Positions 1 to 6,498 of a stretch of DNA of 12,091 bases are shown here, in pieces. The stretch covers positions 1 to 12,091 of the forward strand of contig DAOUTC010000021.1 of the NCBI GenBank assembly GCA_030626915.1, in the 5' to 3' direction. The translations under genes and the position numbers were made by a program. This DNA is from Dehalococcoidia bacterium (GTDB lineage Bacteria > Chloroflexota > Dehalococcoidia > GIF9 > AB-539-J10). Below the pieces are notes generated by a model that was not told where the DNA came from, searched no databases, and was given only the letters and a program-made list of their open reading frames with translations. Each line of letters starts with the position of its first letter. The stretch's first letter is position 1.

Positions 1-963
1 AGTGGTGAGCTTGAACGCAGAGCTGAGGCGCTGGAAATGCAGTTGGCGTCGTGCGATATTTGTCCCAGGGAGTGCCATATCAACCGTCTAAAAAGAGAAC
101 GTGGGTTTTGCCATTCTGGATATCTACCCATAGTCTCTGCAGTTTGTGACCATCATGGGGAGGAACCAGTTATTTCAGGTATTAAAGGGGCTGGAGCTAT
201 TTTCTTTGGCAATTGCAATATGCGATGCTTTTACTGTCAGAACTATCAGATCAGCCAAGACCCGAGATACCAAGCTTCCAAGGAAATAGATTTCCACACT
301 TTGGCTGAGCATATGATATATCTTCAAGATGAGCTAGGATGCCACAACATCAGTTTTATTTCACCTTCTCATTTTGTGCCTCAGCTAGTCCGAGCAGTTT
401 TGGAAGCAGTGCCTATGGGGCTCAGGGTACCCATAGTTTACAATACCAATGCCTATGACTCCGTAGCATCCCTTCAAGCTCTGGATGGGATTGTGGATGT
501 TTACCTGCCTGATTTGAAATATGCTTGCGATGGCTGGGCGGCAAGATTCTCTCATACCAGTGATTATGTGATGCGAGCTCGCCAGGCTATCATAGAAATG
601 CATCGGCAAATGGGCGATGACTTAATATTAGATAACTTTGGCTTGGCCCGAAGAGGATTGATTATACGTCATCTTATCCTCCCCAATGGACTAGCCGGTA
701 GTCGAGATTCGCTCACTTGGTTAGTGCACCAGATTTCACCCCAGGTAACGGTGAGTATTATGTCTCAGTATTGCCCCACGCATTTAGCCTCCCAGGTACC
801 AGAACTGTGTCGTAAAATCTCTACCTCAGAGTATTCGGAGATGCTCAAATTGGTTAATGAACTGGGATTAGAAAATGGTTGGATTCAGGAGATGGATGCG
901 GCAGAAAACTACTTACCACATTTTGAATGCCACAGCCATCCTTTCTCATTAGAGAAGCTGTAG
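1..963 (+). CDS. PflX-like radical SAM protein (5' end outside window)
   Basis: A radical SAM iron-sulfur protein of the PflX/COG1313 type, related to pyruvate-formate-lyase activases; its substrate is unknown. The SAM-binding cluster motif CxxxCxxC is at codons 214, 226 and 235 (core GNCNMRCFYC). An N-terminal cysteine set typical of this family (CDICPREC, then GFC) has Cys codons at 52, 61, 73 and 109. The first ATG is at 37, but the frame is open to base 1 and the residues before it (SGELERRAEALE) match what I remember of the N-terminus of PflX proteins, so the gene very likely starts upstream and is truncated only by the window. It ends 136 nt before mbhA, which has its own candidate promoter, so a functional link to the hydrogenase is not shown. 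No glycyl-radical enzyme partner is visible. Family assignment is firm; function is not. Confidence 0.88.
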   Translation, partial: SGELERRAEALEMQLASCDICPRECHINRLKRERGFCHSGYLPIVSAVCDHHGEEPVISGIKGAGAIFFGNCNMRCFYCQNYQISQDPRYQASKEIDFHTLAEHMIYLQDELGCHNISFISPSHFVPQLVRAVLEAVPMGLRVPIVYNTNAYDSVASLQALDGIVDVYLPDLKYACDGWAARFSHTSDYVMRARQAIIEMHRQMGDDLILDNFGLARRGLIIRHLILPNGLAGSRDSLTWLVHQISPQVTVSIMSQYCPTHLASQVPELCRKISTSEYSEMLKLVNELGLENGWIQEMDAAENYLPHFECHSHPFSLEKL

Positions 964-1043
964 GTTTAAGCTATATTCTGTGCTTGTGCCCCAGCGTATG
1001 GATTCACTTTTGGCCCATAGACTTCCTCTTAAAATCGGAGCTA

Positions 1044-1074
1044 TTGACTTATATCGTGTTGAAACTGATATACT
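1044..1074 (+). promoter_or_regulatory. candidate sigma70 promoter of the mbh operon
   Basis: TTGACT (1044-1049) and TATACT (1069-1074) are separated by 19 nt, which is long. However, TG at 1066-1067 one base before the -10 box makes an extended -10 (TGaTATACT), which tolerates a poor spacer. Predicted transcription would begin near 1081, leaving a leader of about 18 nt before the mbhA ATG. It is the best candidate in the 964-1099 gap; no operator or riboswitch fold was noticed there. Inferred from sequence only. Confidence 0.5.
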
Positions 1075-1099
1075 ATTCGCCTTTGGGTGGCTTCCTTAA

Positions 1100-1618
1100 A
1101 TGAGGACATTCTTAATAACTACAGCTTGTGCTTTCTTGCTCTACTTGCTTTTAACCACGGCTTCAGGCCCGTTGTTTCTATGGAGCAAAGAGGAGTTAAT
1201 CATTGGGGCTATTTTTGCTCTGATAGTAGCAGCGATAGTAAGGAAGATATTCCCGGTGAAAAACCTCCGCTTGCTAAACCCGAAGAGATGGTTTCTATTC
1301 CTCGCTTATTTCTTTGGAATATTTCTTCCAGCAATGGCGAAGGCAAATGTTGATGTCGCCTACCGGGTGATAACGGGAAGAATAAACCCAGGCATAGTGA
1401 GGATTTCTCCTAATCTAAAAACTGACCTGGGTATAACTATGCTGGCTAACTCCATAACTTTAACCCCAGGCACTTTAAGCGTGGAAGTAGATGAAGAAAC
1501 AAATGACCTGTATGTCCATTGGATAAATGTGAAGAAAGAAGCTTTGGAGAAGATACCTCGAGATTGTAAATACGTATGTGGTAAATTCCCCGATTGGGCA
1601 AGGAGGATAGCAGAGTAA
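1100..1618 (+). CDS. mbhA: Mbh hydrogenase subunit A (MnhE/MrpE family)
   Basis: First gene of the antiporter module, 172 aa, MrpE/MnhE family. Hydrophobic segments lie at roughly residues 3-22, 30-48 and 62-80, followed by a soluble C-terminal domain of about 90 residues. That domain contains the family-typical stretch LGITMLANSITLTPGTLSV, where the protein turns back to a cytoplasmic beta-rich part. In Mrp antiporters MrpE is a small accessory membrane subunit; in Mbh it packs against the other small Mrp-like subunits. The ATG at 1100 has only a weak Shine-Dalgarno (GGGTGG, 1085-1090), unlike the downstream genes. An alternative GTG at 1087 opens a different frame that overlaps and is not real. 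The stop TAA shares one base with the next ATG (TAATG), indicating translational coupling. It is longer than a minimal MrpE but normal for this family. Confidence 0.9.
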   Translation: MRTFLITTACAFLLYLLLTTASGPLFLWSKEELIIGAIFALIVAAIVRKIFPVKNLRLLNPKRWFLFLAYFFGIFLPAMAKANVDVAYRVITGRINPGIVRISPNLKTDLGITMLANSITLTPGTLSVEVDEETNDLYVHWINVKKEALEKIPRDCKYVCGKFPDWARRIAE

Positions 1619-1869
1619 TGTGGCTTCCCGTAGCCATATTCCTTGCAGTTTGTATAGCTATAATTCTTGTAAGACTGTTTTTGGGCCCTACTCCACCTGA
1701 CCGACTAGTAGGATTAGATACTTTAAACACTTTAGTTATAGTGTCCATGGTTATCTTAGGAGCATCATTTAACGAAGTAATATATATTGATGTGGCTATT
1801 GTTTATGCCTTGCTTTCTTTTGTGACCACGCTTTTCATAGCCAAGTACATAGAAAAAGGCGGATTCTAA
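1618..1869 (+). CDS. mbhB: Mbh hydrogenase subunit B (MnhF/MrpF family)
   Basis: Small membrane protein of 83 aa with three predicted transmembrane helices (about 2-22, 36-52 and 58-77). It carries the MrpF signature GPTPPDRLVGLD at residues 23-34, with Asp28-Arg29 and Asp34, and a membrane Asp58 (YIDVAIVYAL). MrpF subunits contribute to the ion-translocating part of Mrp complexes. The frame continues upstream to a TTG at 1594. The ATG at 1618 is preferred because AAGGAGG at 1600-1606 lies 11 nt before it, it matches the family length, and the TAATG junction with mbhA is typical of the operon. It ends in another TAATG overlap with mbhC. Confidence 0.92.
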   Translation: MWLPVAIFLAVCIAIILVRLFLGPTPPDRLVGLDTLNTLVIVSMVILGASFNEVIYIDVAIVYALLSFVTTLFIAKYIEKGGF

Positions 1870-2228
1870 TGATACTGAATATAATTATCTATATATTTAT
1901 AGCCATCGGATGCTTCTTTAACATGATGGCAGCACTTGGTTTGCATCGTTTCCCCGATGTCTATACCAGGCTGCATGCTGGAACAAAATGCACTACCTTT
2001 GGCTCCATATTTTTAATTCTGGCCGTAGTTATACAATCTATAAGTGCTTGGGTGGCAGAGGGCCTTTCCTCTCCCCAATCAATACTTACCTTACATGCAC
2101 TTATTGCCCTAGTAGCCATTTTGCTAACCAATCCTACCAGTGCTCACGCCATCGGCAGAGCGGCTCATAGAAGCGGGATCAAGCCGGCTCGAGCGGTTGT
2201 AGATGACCTGGAGAAAGAAAAACCATGA
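1869..2228 (+). CDS. mbhC: Mbh hydrogenase subunit C (MnhG/MrpG family)
   Basis: 119 aa, MrpG/MnhG family. Three hydrophobic helices are visible (about 3-23, 42-62 and 70-88). The diagnostic motif GLHRFPDVYTRLHAGTK is at residues 24-40, and the second family motif LTNPTSAHAIGRAAH follows the third helix, ending in a charged cytoplasmic tail. In Mrp and Mbh complexes this subunit belongs to the group of small proteins (E, F, G, B) forming the sodium-translocation part; the exact path is inferred from the Pyrococcus furiosus Mbh structure, not visible here. It starts one base inside the mbhB stop and overlaps mbhD by four bases (ATGA). An overlapping frame at 1988-2170 is a shadow. Confidence 0.92.
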   Translation: MILNIIIYIFIAIGCFFNMMAALGLHRFPDVYTRLHAGTKCTTFGSIFLILAVVIQSISAWVAEGLSSPQSILTLHALIALVAILLTNPTSAHAIGRAAHRSGIKPARAVVDDLEKEKP

Positions 2229-2467
2229 TTGAGCCAGGAGTTCTACACATAATTGTCCCTATTTTGATTGTAGCGTGTGCACTGTTGGTAGCTATACTCA
2301 AAGACCTCATCGTCGCTGTAATAAGTTTAGCTGCTATGAGCCTGCTCTTAGCTCTGGAGTTTTATTTACTTCAGGCTCCCGATGTGGCTATTGCCGAGGC
2401 TGGGGTAGGAGCAGCTATTAGTGCAGCAATTTATATCCTGGCTATAAGGGCAACAAAACGTAGGTAG
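2225..2467 (+). CDS. mbhD: Mbh hydrogenase subunit D (MbhD/DUF4040, MrpA fragment)
   Basis: 80 aa with three membrane helices, equivalent to a C-terminal segment of the large MrpA subunit that stands as a separate gene in mbh operons. The hallmark is LLQAPDVAIAEAGVGAAIS at about residues 48-66. Charged residues inside or at the ends of helices (Lys26, Glu45, Asp53, Glu58) are the type used for ion transfer. The start overlaps the mbhC stop (ATGA), and the ATG is the only sensible one. Finding this as an independent gene, followed by MbhE, is characteristic of Mbh/Mbs-type complexes and of split MrpA/B arrangements in some bacteria. Confidence 0.9.
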   Translation: MIEPGVLHIIVPILIVACALLVAILKDLIVAVISLAAMSLLLALEFYLLQAPDVAIAEAGVGAAISAAIYILAIRATKRR

Positions 2468-2474
2468 GAGGAAG

Positions 2475-2741
2475 ATGAGAAAAATTGCCATGGCAGCATC
2501 CCTGAGCGTATTTATCGCCTTTCTGATAGCAGCAACACTTGTTATTCACCCTTTTGGCTATCCGCCGTCTCAAATGGATGATTACATAATAGAAAATGCG
2601 CAGAGTGAAACTGGAGCCAATAATGTGGTAACCGCTGTTGTCTTTGATTATAGAGGTTTTGATACCTTAGGGGAGGCCACCATTTTGTTTACGGCGGTAA
2701 CTGGAGTGGTAATGCTATTTAGGAGGAGGAAAAAGGAATAA
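2475..2741 (+). CDS. mbhE: Mbh hydrogenase subunit E (MbhE, MrpA C-terminal/MrpB N-terminal-like)
   Basis: 88 aa. An N-terminal membrane helix (about 5-25), an external loop and a second helix (about 66-83) end in a basic tail (RRRKKE). The conserved stretch VVTAVVFDYRGFDTLGEATI followed by LFTAVTGV is diagnostic of the MbhE domain, which in full-length MrpA lies near the C-terminus. It is an accessory membrane subunit of the antiporter module. The chosen ATG at 2475 sits only 3 nt behind AGGAGG (2466-2471), tighter than usual; an internal ATG at 2490 would be 18 nt away, too far, so 2475 is kept. It is separated from mbhD by 7 nt and from mbhF by 3 nt. Confidence 0.88.
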   Translation: MRKIAMAASLSVFIAFLIAATLVIHPFGYPPSQMDDYIIENAQSETGANNVVTAVVFDYRGFDTLGEATILFTAVTGVVMLFRRRKKE

Positions 2742-2744
2742 ACC

Positions 2745-3206
2745 ATGATGTCTAAAATTGTGCGCACCATGTCCAGCATTTTAAGCTTGTTTATCTTCGT
2801 CTATGGTTCATACATCATCATGCATGGGCACTTGACTCCCGGGGGTGGGTTTCAGGGAGGTGCTGTATTTGCCTCTGGCGTAGCCTTGCTCATTGTTGCT
2901 TTTGGCTCACAAAACCTTCATAAAAGTCTAAAGGAGCACCATCTTTCTATTTTGGAAAGCGGTGGAGCGCTAATATTCATTGGCTTAGCATTTGGAGGCA
3001 TAGCCACCGTATTCTTCTATAATTTCCTTGTTGGCTCCCCCATTTTTGGACATATTCCTCCCCCCGGCCCTAACCCTGGGGACATATGGACCGCTGGAGT
3101 AATTCCTTTTATGAACCTGGCCGTAGGATTAAAAGTTATTGCTGGGTTATCTGCTATCCTTCTAGTCATGGCTCTAGCCACCACTATAACGGAGGTGGAA
3201 GAATGA
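2745..3206 (+). CDS. mbhF: Mbh hydrogenase subunit F (MnhB/MrpB family)
   Basis: 153 aa membrane protein, MrpB/MnhB family, with about four helices. The diagnostic motif HGHLTPGGGFQGG is at residues 27-39. A long loop rich in Gly and Pro (around residues 97-113) separates the last two helices, as in the family. MrpB takes part in sodium translocation in Mrp antiporters. Two ATGs are adjacent (2745 and 2748); the first is used because AAAGGA at 2732-2737 is 7 nt before it. The gene overlaps mbhG by four bases (ATGA at 3203-3206). Confidence 0.93.
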   Translation: MMSKIVRTMSSILSLFIFVYGSYIIMHGHLTPGGGFQGGAVFASGVALLIVAFGSQNLHKSLKEHHLSILESGGALIFIGLAFGGIATVFFYNFLVGSPIFGHIPPPGPNPGDIWTAGVIPFMNLAVGLKVIAGLSAILLVMALATTITEVEE

Positions 3207-3559
3207 TGGTAGGCATCCCCTTCAATGTTCCCTTTTTGGCAGTAGCAGCCTTAATAGGCATTGCCTTTTACATCATCCTGTCCCAAAGGAATCTAATAAA
3301 GCTGGTAATGGGTCTTGGTATCATGGCCTCTGGCGTTAATCTATTCTTGGTCACTCTGGGGTATAGAGAAGGTGGGGTTGCCCCCATTTACACCCATGCT
3401 CCTATAGAGAGAATGGTGTTGCCTGTTCCTCAAGCTTTGACACTCACCAGTATTGTTATTGCCGTAGCAACCTTAGCCTTGATGCTTTCCATGGTAGTGC
3501 ATATTTACCGTCATACCGGAAGCATAGATTCAGAAGAGTCCAGAACAATGAAGGGATGA
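3203..3559 (+). CDS. mbhG: Mbh hydrogenase subunit G (MnhC/MrpC, NuoK-like)
   Basis: 118 aa with three transmembrane helices, MrpC/MnhC family, homologous to NuoK of complex I. The NuoK-like motif RNLIKLVMGLGIMASGVNLF is at residues 29-48 and the MrpC motif PVPQALTLTSIVI at about 74-86. It would link the antiporter-like MbhH to the rest of the membrane arm. The reading frame is open further upstream to 3086, but that part lies antiparallel in meaning to mbhF and has no membrane character. The ATG at 3203 (or the next at 3206) follows GGAGG at 3191-3195 with 7 nt spacing and forms an ATGA overlap with mbhF. It lacks the acidic residue usually seen just before the PxPQAL motif (Val72 here). Confidence 0.93.
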   Translation: MMVGIPFNVPFLAVAALIGIAFYIILSQRNLIKLVMGLGIMASGVNLFLVTLGYREGGVAPIYTHAPIERMVLPVPQALTLTSIVIAVATLALMLSMVVHIYRHTGSIDSEESRTMKG

Positions 3560-3563
3560 TAGC

Positions 3564-5126
3564 TTGGATAAGCTAATAACTCACTCTCCTATCTTGATAA
3601 TAGCGATTCCGCTGCTAGCAGCATTTTTAACTCCTTTAATAAGCAGGGTAAACGAGAAAGCCAGGGATGTGCTGGTAATAACCACTCTAGCCTTTGTAGA
3701 ATTCCTGGTTATAATTTTAGCCAGAGATATTTACGCCAACGGAATACACATCTATACATTGGGTGCATCTTCCCCCACCCTCACCATCCCTGAGCAATAC
3801 ATGGTACCTGTACGTATAATTCTGGAAGTGGATGCTATGTCCATATTTATGGGTATCATATCAGCTACCGTTTCCTTAGCCGCAGCCGTATATTCCCTGT
3901 CCTTTATGAAAGAGGAGACAGGCCGGGATAGATTCTATACCCTCTTGCTGCTTATGATAGTGGGTATGTTTGGGATGGAGTTTACCGGCGATATGTTCAA
4001 CCTATTTGTTTTCTTAGAAATAGCTTCTATTTCTGGGGCAGCATTGGCTGCCTTTAGAACAAGGTTTACAGACGCAGTAGAAGGTGGATTCAAATATATC
4101 ATCATATCTTCAGCGGGGGCACTAGTAGTCCTATTTTCTGTAGGTATTTTTTACGCTCAATATAATTTGCTTAATATAGCTGCTCTGGCTCAAGTAATAC
4201 AATATACGATGCTGGATAAGATAGCGCTAGCCCTGCTGGTTATAGCATTTGCTATGAAACTGGGCGGTGTACCTCTACATATGTGGGTTCCAGATACCTA
4301 TGCTGCTGCTCCTGCAGGCATAACCGCCATGCTAGTGGTGTCAAGCCAGGCATGCATGTATGCCCTTTTTAGAGTCTGCTTCACCTTATACGGGGTTACC
4401 CTGAACATGGCTACGGTAGGATGGATAGTAATAATTCTCGGGATGTTGAGCATGTTTGTCGGGGTTACTATGGCTATCCCCCAGATAGATATTAAGCGCT
4501 TGATGTCCTATCATGCTATTTCACAAAGTGGATATATGTTGTTAGGGGTGGGGGTTGGCCTGGCAGTTTTGGGGAACCCAGAAGCTTTAGCTACTTACGG
4601 AAGAGAGGCTATGAGCGGAGGTATTTTTCATATAATAAATCATGCCCTGTATAAGGGACTCTTATTCCTAACTGCCGGAGCCCTCTTCTACCGCACCGGC
4701 ACTAGAGACCTCAACAAAATGGGCGGCTTGGGTCATAATATGAAGTTTACCTCAATATTCTTCATAATTGGAGCTTTGTCCATCTCTGGAATTCCTCCTT
4801 TCAACGGCTTTGCGTCAAAAATTATGATTTATGAATCTGTTTATCGCTTCAACCCAATCCTAGCTGTAATAGCTATGCTGGTATCGATTATAACTCTGGC
4901 CTCCTTTACCAAGGCTTTCCAGTCAGCGTTTACAGGACCTCAGTTGCCCCAATATAAAGATGTAAAGGAAGCACCAAGATCAATGCTAATTGGCATGGGC
5001 ATCCTAGCCTCAATCATTATCTTCTTTAGCTTGTTTCCGGGCTTAATTGTCGGTTGGATAGTTTATCCTGCTGCAGATGCTCTAATAAACCAGGCAATAT
5101 ACATAAGTGCAGTTATGGGAGGGTAG
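3564..5126 (+). CDS. mbhH: Mbh hydrogenase antiporter subunit H (MnhD/NuoL/N-like)
   Basis: 520 aa, about 14 transmembrane helices, the proton-conducting antiporter-like subunit (MrpD, NuoL/M/N superfamily). Key channel residues are in place: Glu152 in the TM5 motif FVFLEIASISG, Lys232 in the TM7 motif FAMKLGGVPLHMWVPDTYAA, His356 and His360 plus Lys364 in the broken helix HIINHALYKG, and the RLMSYHAISQSG motif at 312-323. These residues carry protons along the central hydrophilic axis in complex I-like machines. It starts with TTG at 3564, 7 nt after AAGGGA (3551-3556); no nearby ATG is better placed. Only one antiporter subunit is encoded, as in Mbh, whereas Mbs/Mbx operons have two. Spacing to mbhI is 3 nt. 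Confidence 0.95.
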   Translation: MDKLITHSPILIIAIPLLAAFLTPLISRVNEKARDVLVITTLAFVEFLVIILARDIYANGIHIYTLGASSPTLTIPEQYMVPVRIILEVDAMSIFMGIISATVSLAAAVYSLSFMKEETGRDRFYTLLLLMIVGMFGMEFTGDMFNLFVFLEIASISGAALAAFRTRFTDAVEGGFKYIIISSAGALVVLFSVGIFYAQYNLLNIAALAQVIQYTMLDKIALALLVIAFAMKLGGVPLHMWVPDTYAAAPAGITAMLVVSSQACMYALFRVCFTLYGVTLNMATVGWIVIILGMLSMFVGVTMAIPQIDIKRLMSYHAISQSGYMLLGVGVGLAVLGNPEALATYGREAMSGGIFHIINHALYKGLLFLTAGALFYRTGTRDLNKMGGLGHNMKFTSIFFIIGALSISGIPPFNGFASKIMIYESVYRFNPILAVIAMLVSIITLASFTKAFQSAFTGPQLPQYKDVKEAPRSMLIGMGILASIIIFFSLFPGLIVGWIVYPAADALINQAIYISAVMGG

Positions 5127-5129
5127 TAA

Positions 5130-5468
5130 ATGGCAACTTTAGAATTTGGTCTTGATTTTTGGAACCCTATTGTTTGTATCACCGCATTTTTGGTTTTAAT
5201 AGCAGGAACCTACCTTCTTAGAAGTCGAGGGCAGAAAAAATATAAGAAAGGGACTGCTCAAACACAGATTTTCCTATCGGGCGAAGAGCCACCAAGTGTA
5301 GAGCAACGACATATAAAGGCCCATAATATATATTGGGGTTTTTTCCAAGCACTTAAAGGATACTATGACCCAACTATAAAGGCGCATACAGGAATAATAA
5401 ATGACTATATCATCTGGTTTACAGCTATTGCAACCGCAACTGCAGCAATACTATTTATCGTTGGTTAA
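5130..5468 (+). CDS. mbhI: Mbh hydrogenase subunit I (MrpA/NuoL C-terminal-like)
   Basis: 112 aa with two membrane helices (about 11-29 and 91-110) joined by a long hydrophilic stretch. This stretch contains IFLSGEEPPSVEQRHIKAHN and NIYWGFFQALKGYY, which resemble the lateral-helix and C-terminal region of MrpA/NuoL. In the Pyrococcus Mbh structure this subunit bridges the antiporter module and the hydrogenase module; that role is carried over by homology. Its presence separates this operon from mbs/mbx operons, which lack it and carry a second antiporter gene. It is followed by the largest intra-operon gap (43 nt). Confidence 0.85.
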   Translation: MATLEFGLDFWNPIVCITAFLVLIAGTYLLRSRGQKKYKKGTAQTQIFLSGEEPPSVEQRHIKAHNIYWGFFQALKGYYDPTIKAHTGIINDYIIWFTAIATATAAILFIVG

Positions 5469-5500
5469 CTTAAATTAGCTCATGGAGGGTTTTAATCAAT

Positions 5501-5506
5501 AAGGAG
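5501..5506 (+). promoter_or_regulatory. Shine-Dalgarno site of mbhJ
   Basis: AAGGAG lies 5 nt before the mbhJ ATG in the 43-nt gap between mbhI and mbhJ. It gives the hydrogenase half of the operon its own strong ribosome entry where coupling through overlapping codons is interrupted. No internal promoter or terminator is evident in this gap. Confidence 0.6.
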
Positions 5507-5511
5507 AGGGC

Positions 5512-5946
5512 ATGAGTCTTAACTCATTCAAAAGAGCGCTATGGCTTTATCATATTAATGCCGGGTCATGTAATGGATGCGACATTGAGATCTTGGCCAC
5601 GCTTACTCCCCGGTACGATGTTGAACGCTTTGGAATTGTGCTTGTCGGCTCACCACGCCATGCTGATGTATTGGCGGTGACAGGTCCGGTGCCTCGGCAG
5701 ATGGTTTCCAGGCTCAAGCGTGTATATGAGCAGATACCCGACCCTAAGGTAGTCTTACAAGTTGGTAGCTGTGGTATGGAAGGGGGAGTGTTCCACGAAT
5801 CCTATAATTTGGTGGGGCCAGTAGACCAAATTATACCTGTAGATGTATATGTTCCCGGGTGCCCCCCCAGGCCTGAAGCCATCATAGAGGGAGTGGTCAA
5901 AGCCTGGGTGAAGCTAGAAAAAGCTGCAGAACAAAGGATAACTTAA
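5512..5946 (+). CDS. mbhJ: [NiFe]-hydrogenase small subunit (NuoB-like)
   Basis: 144 aa soluble electron-transfer subunit, homologous to NuoB and to the small subunit of group 4 hydrogenases. Four cysteines fit the proximal [4Fe-4S] cluster: Cys20 and Cys23 (GSCNGCD), Cys87 (VGSCGMEGG) and Cys117 (VPGCPPRPE). It receives electrons from MbhN and passes them to the NiFe site in MbhL. It is short, like other group 4 small subunits, and lacks the signal peptide and the extra C-terminal clusters of group 1 hydrogenases, so it faces the cytoplasm. The stop TAA is directly followed by the ATG of mbhK with no gap. Confidence 0.95.
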   Translation: MSLNSFKRALWLYHINAGSCNGCDIEILATLTPRYDVERFGIVLVGSPRHADVLAVTGPVPRQMVSRLKRVYEQIPDPKVVLQVGSCGMEGGVFHESYNLVGPVDQIIPVDVYVPGCPPRPEAIIEGVVKAWVKLEKAAEQRIT

Positions 5947-6498
5947 ATGGAAATACTGAGTCCTGAAAAAATAGTTGATGGCTTTAAGGTTGCTCTGGGT
6001 GATGGCTTTATCGATTCAAAGATTTACCAAAAAGAGGTGGCAGTCAAAAAGAACATTTTCACATCGATTTGGATACATGTAAAGCGGGAGGCTTTTAGAA
6101 AAGCAGTAGAGCATATTTGTGAGTTGCAGGAATATCCTCACCTGGCAATAATCTCACCATCCGATCGGGGGGACGATGTTGAGCTAATATATCATTTCAC
6201 CATATATTACGGGCATCACCTTCAAGAGTTATCACTGGGGTTGCGTGTAGATGTACCTAAAAGTGACCTGAAGATACCAACTATTACAGATATCATCCCT
6301 GGGGCATTATTTACCGAGCGTGAAACTCAAGAGATGATGGGGGTAGAGGTGGTGGGTATACCTGATAACAGACGGTTGTTCCTGCCTGATGATTTCCCTG
6401 AAGGTATTTATCCCTGGAGAAAAGATGAGACAGGACCGGAGGACATGCTTAGAGTCTTGCCGGGGAGGCAGCAGAAATGGCAGCAAGTAAAGGAATAG
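5947..6498 (+). CDS. mbhK: Mbh hydrogenase subunit K (NuoC-like, 30 kDa family)
   Basis: 183 aa soluble subunit of the complex I 30-kDa (NuoC) family. The signature is in the second half: GALFTERETQEMMGVEVVGI (about 119-138), then NRRLFLPDDFPEG (141-153) and PWRKDE (156-161), which correspond to the NuoC ERE...DMFGI and LPDD...RKD elements. It has no metal ligands and serves as a scaffold beside the large subunit; in many group 4 hydrogenases this domain is fused to the large subunit, whereas here it is separate as in Mbh. It overlaps mbhL by 22 nt, the longest overlap in the operon. Confidence 0.93.
   Translation: MEILSPEKIVDGFKVALGDGFIDSKIYQKEVAVKKNIFTSIWIHVKREAFRKAVEHICELQEYPHLAIISPSDRGDDVELIYHFTIYYGHHLQELSLGLRVDVPKSDLKIPTITDIIPGALFTERETQEMMGVEVVGIPDNRRLFLPDDFPEGIYPWRKDETGPEDMLRVLPGRQQKWQQVKE

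Noticed and set aside
1087..1353. Open frame overlapping mbhA
   Set aside because: Shadow frame; the MrpE family protein in the other frame is unambiguous and this one has no family character.
3086..3202. Upstream extension of the mbhG frame
   Set aside because: It lies wholly within mbhF, has non-membrane composition and lacks a Shine-Dalgarno, while ATG 3203 has one.
5482..5502. Six-codon mini-ORF between mbhI and mbhJ (ATG GAG ... TAA)
   Set aside because: So short a frame arises by chance, and it lacks its own ribosome site; nothing supports a leader peptide.
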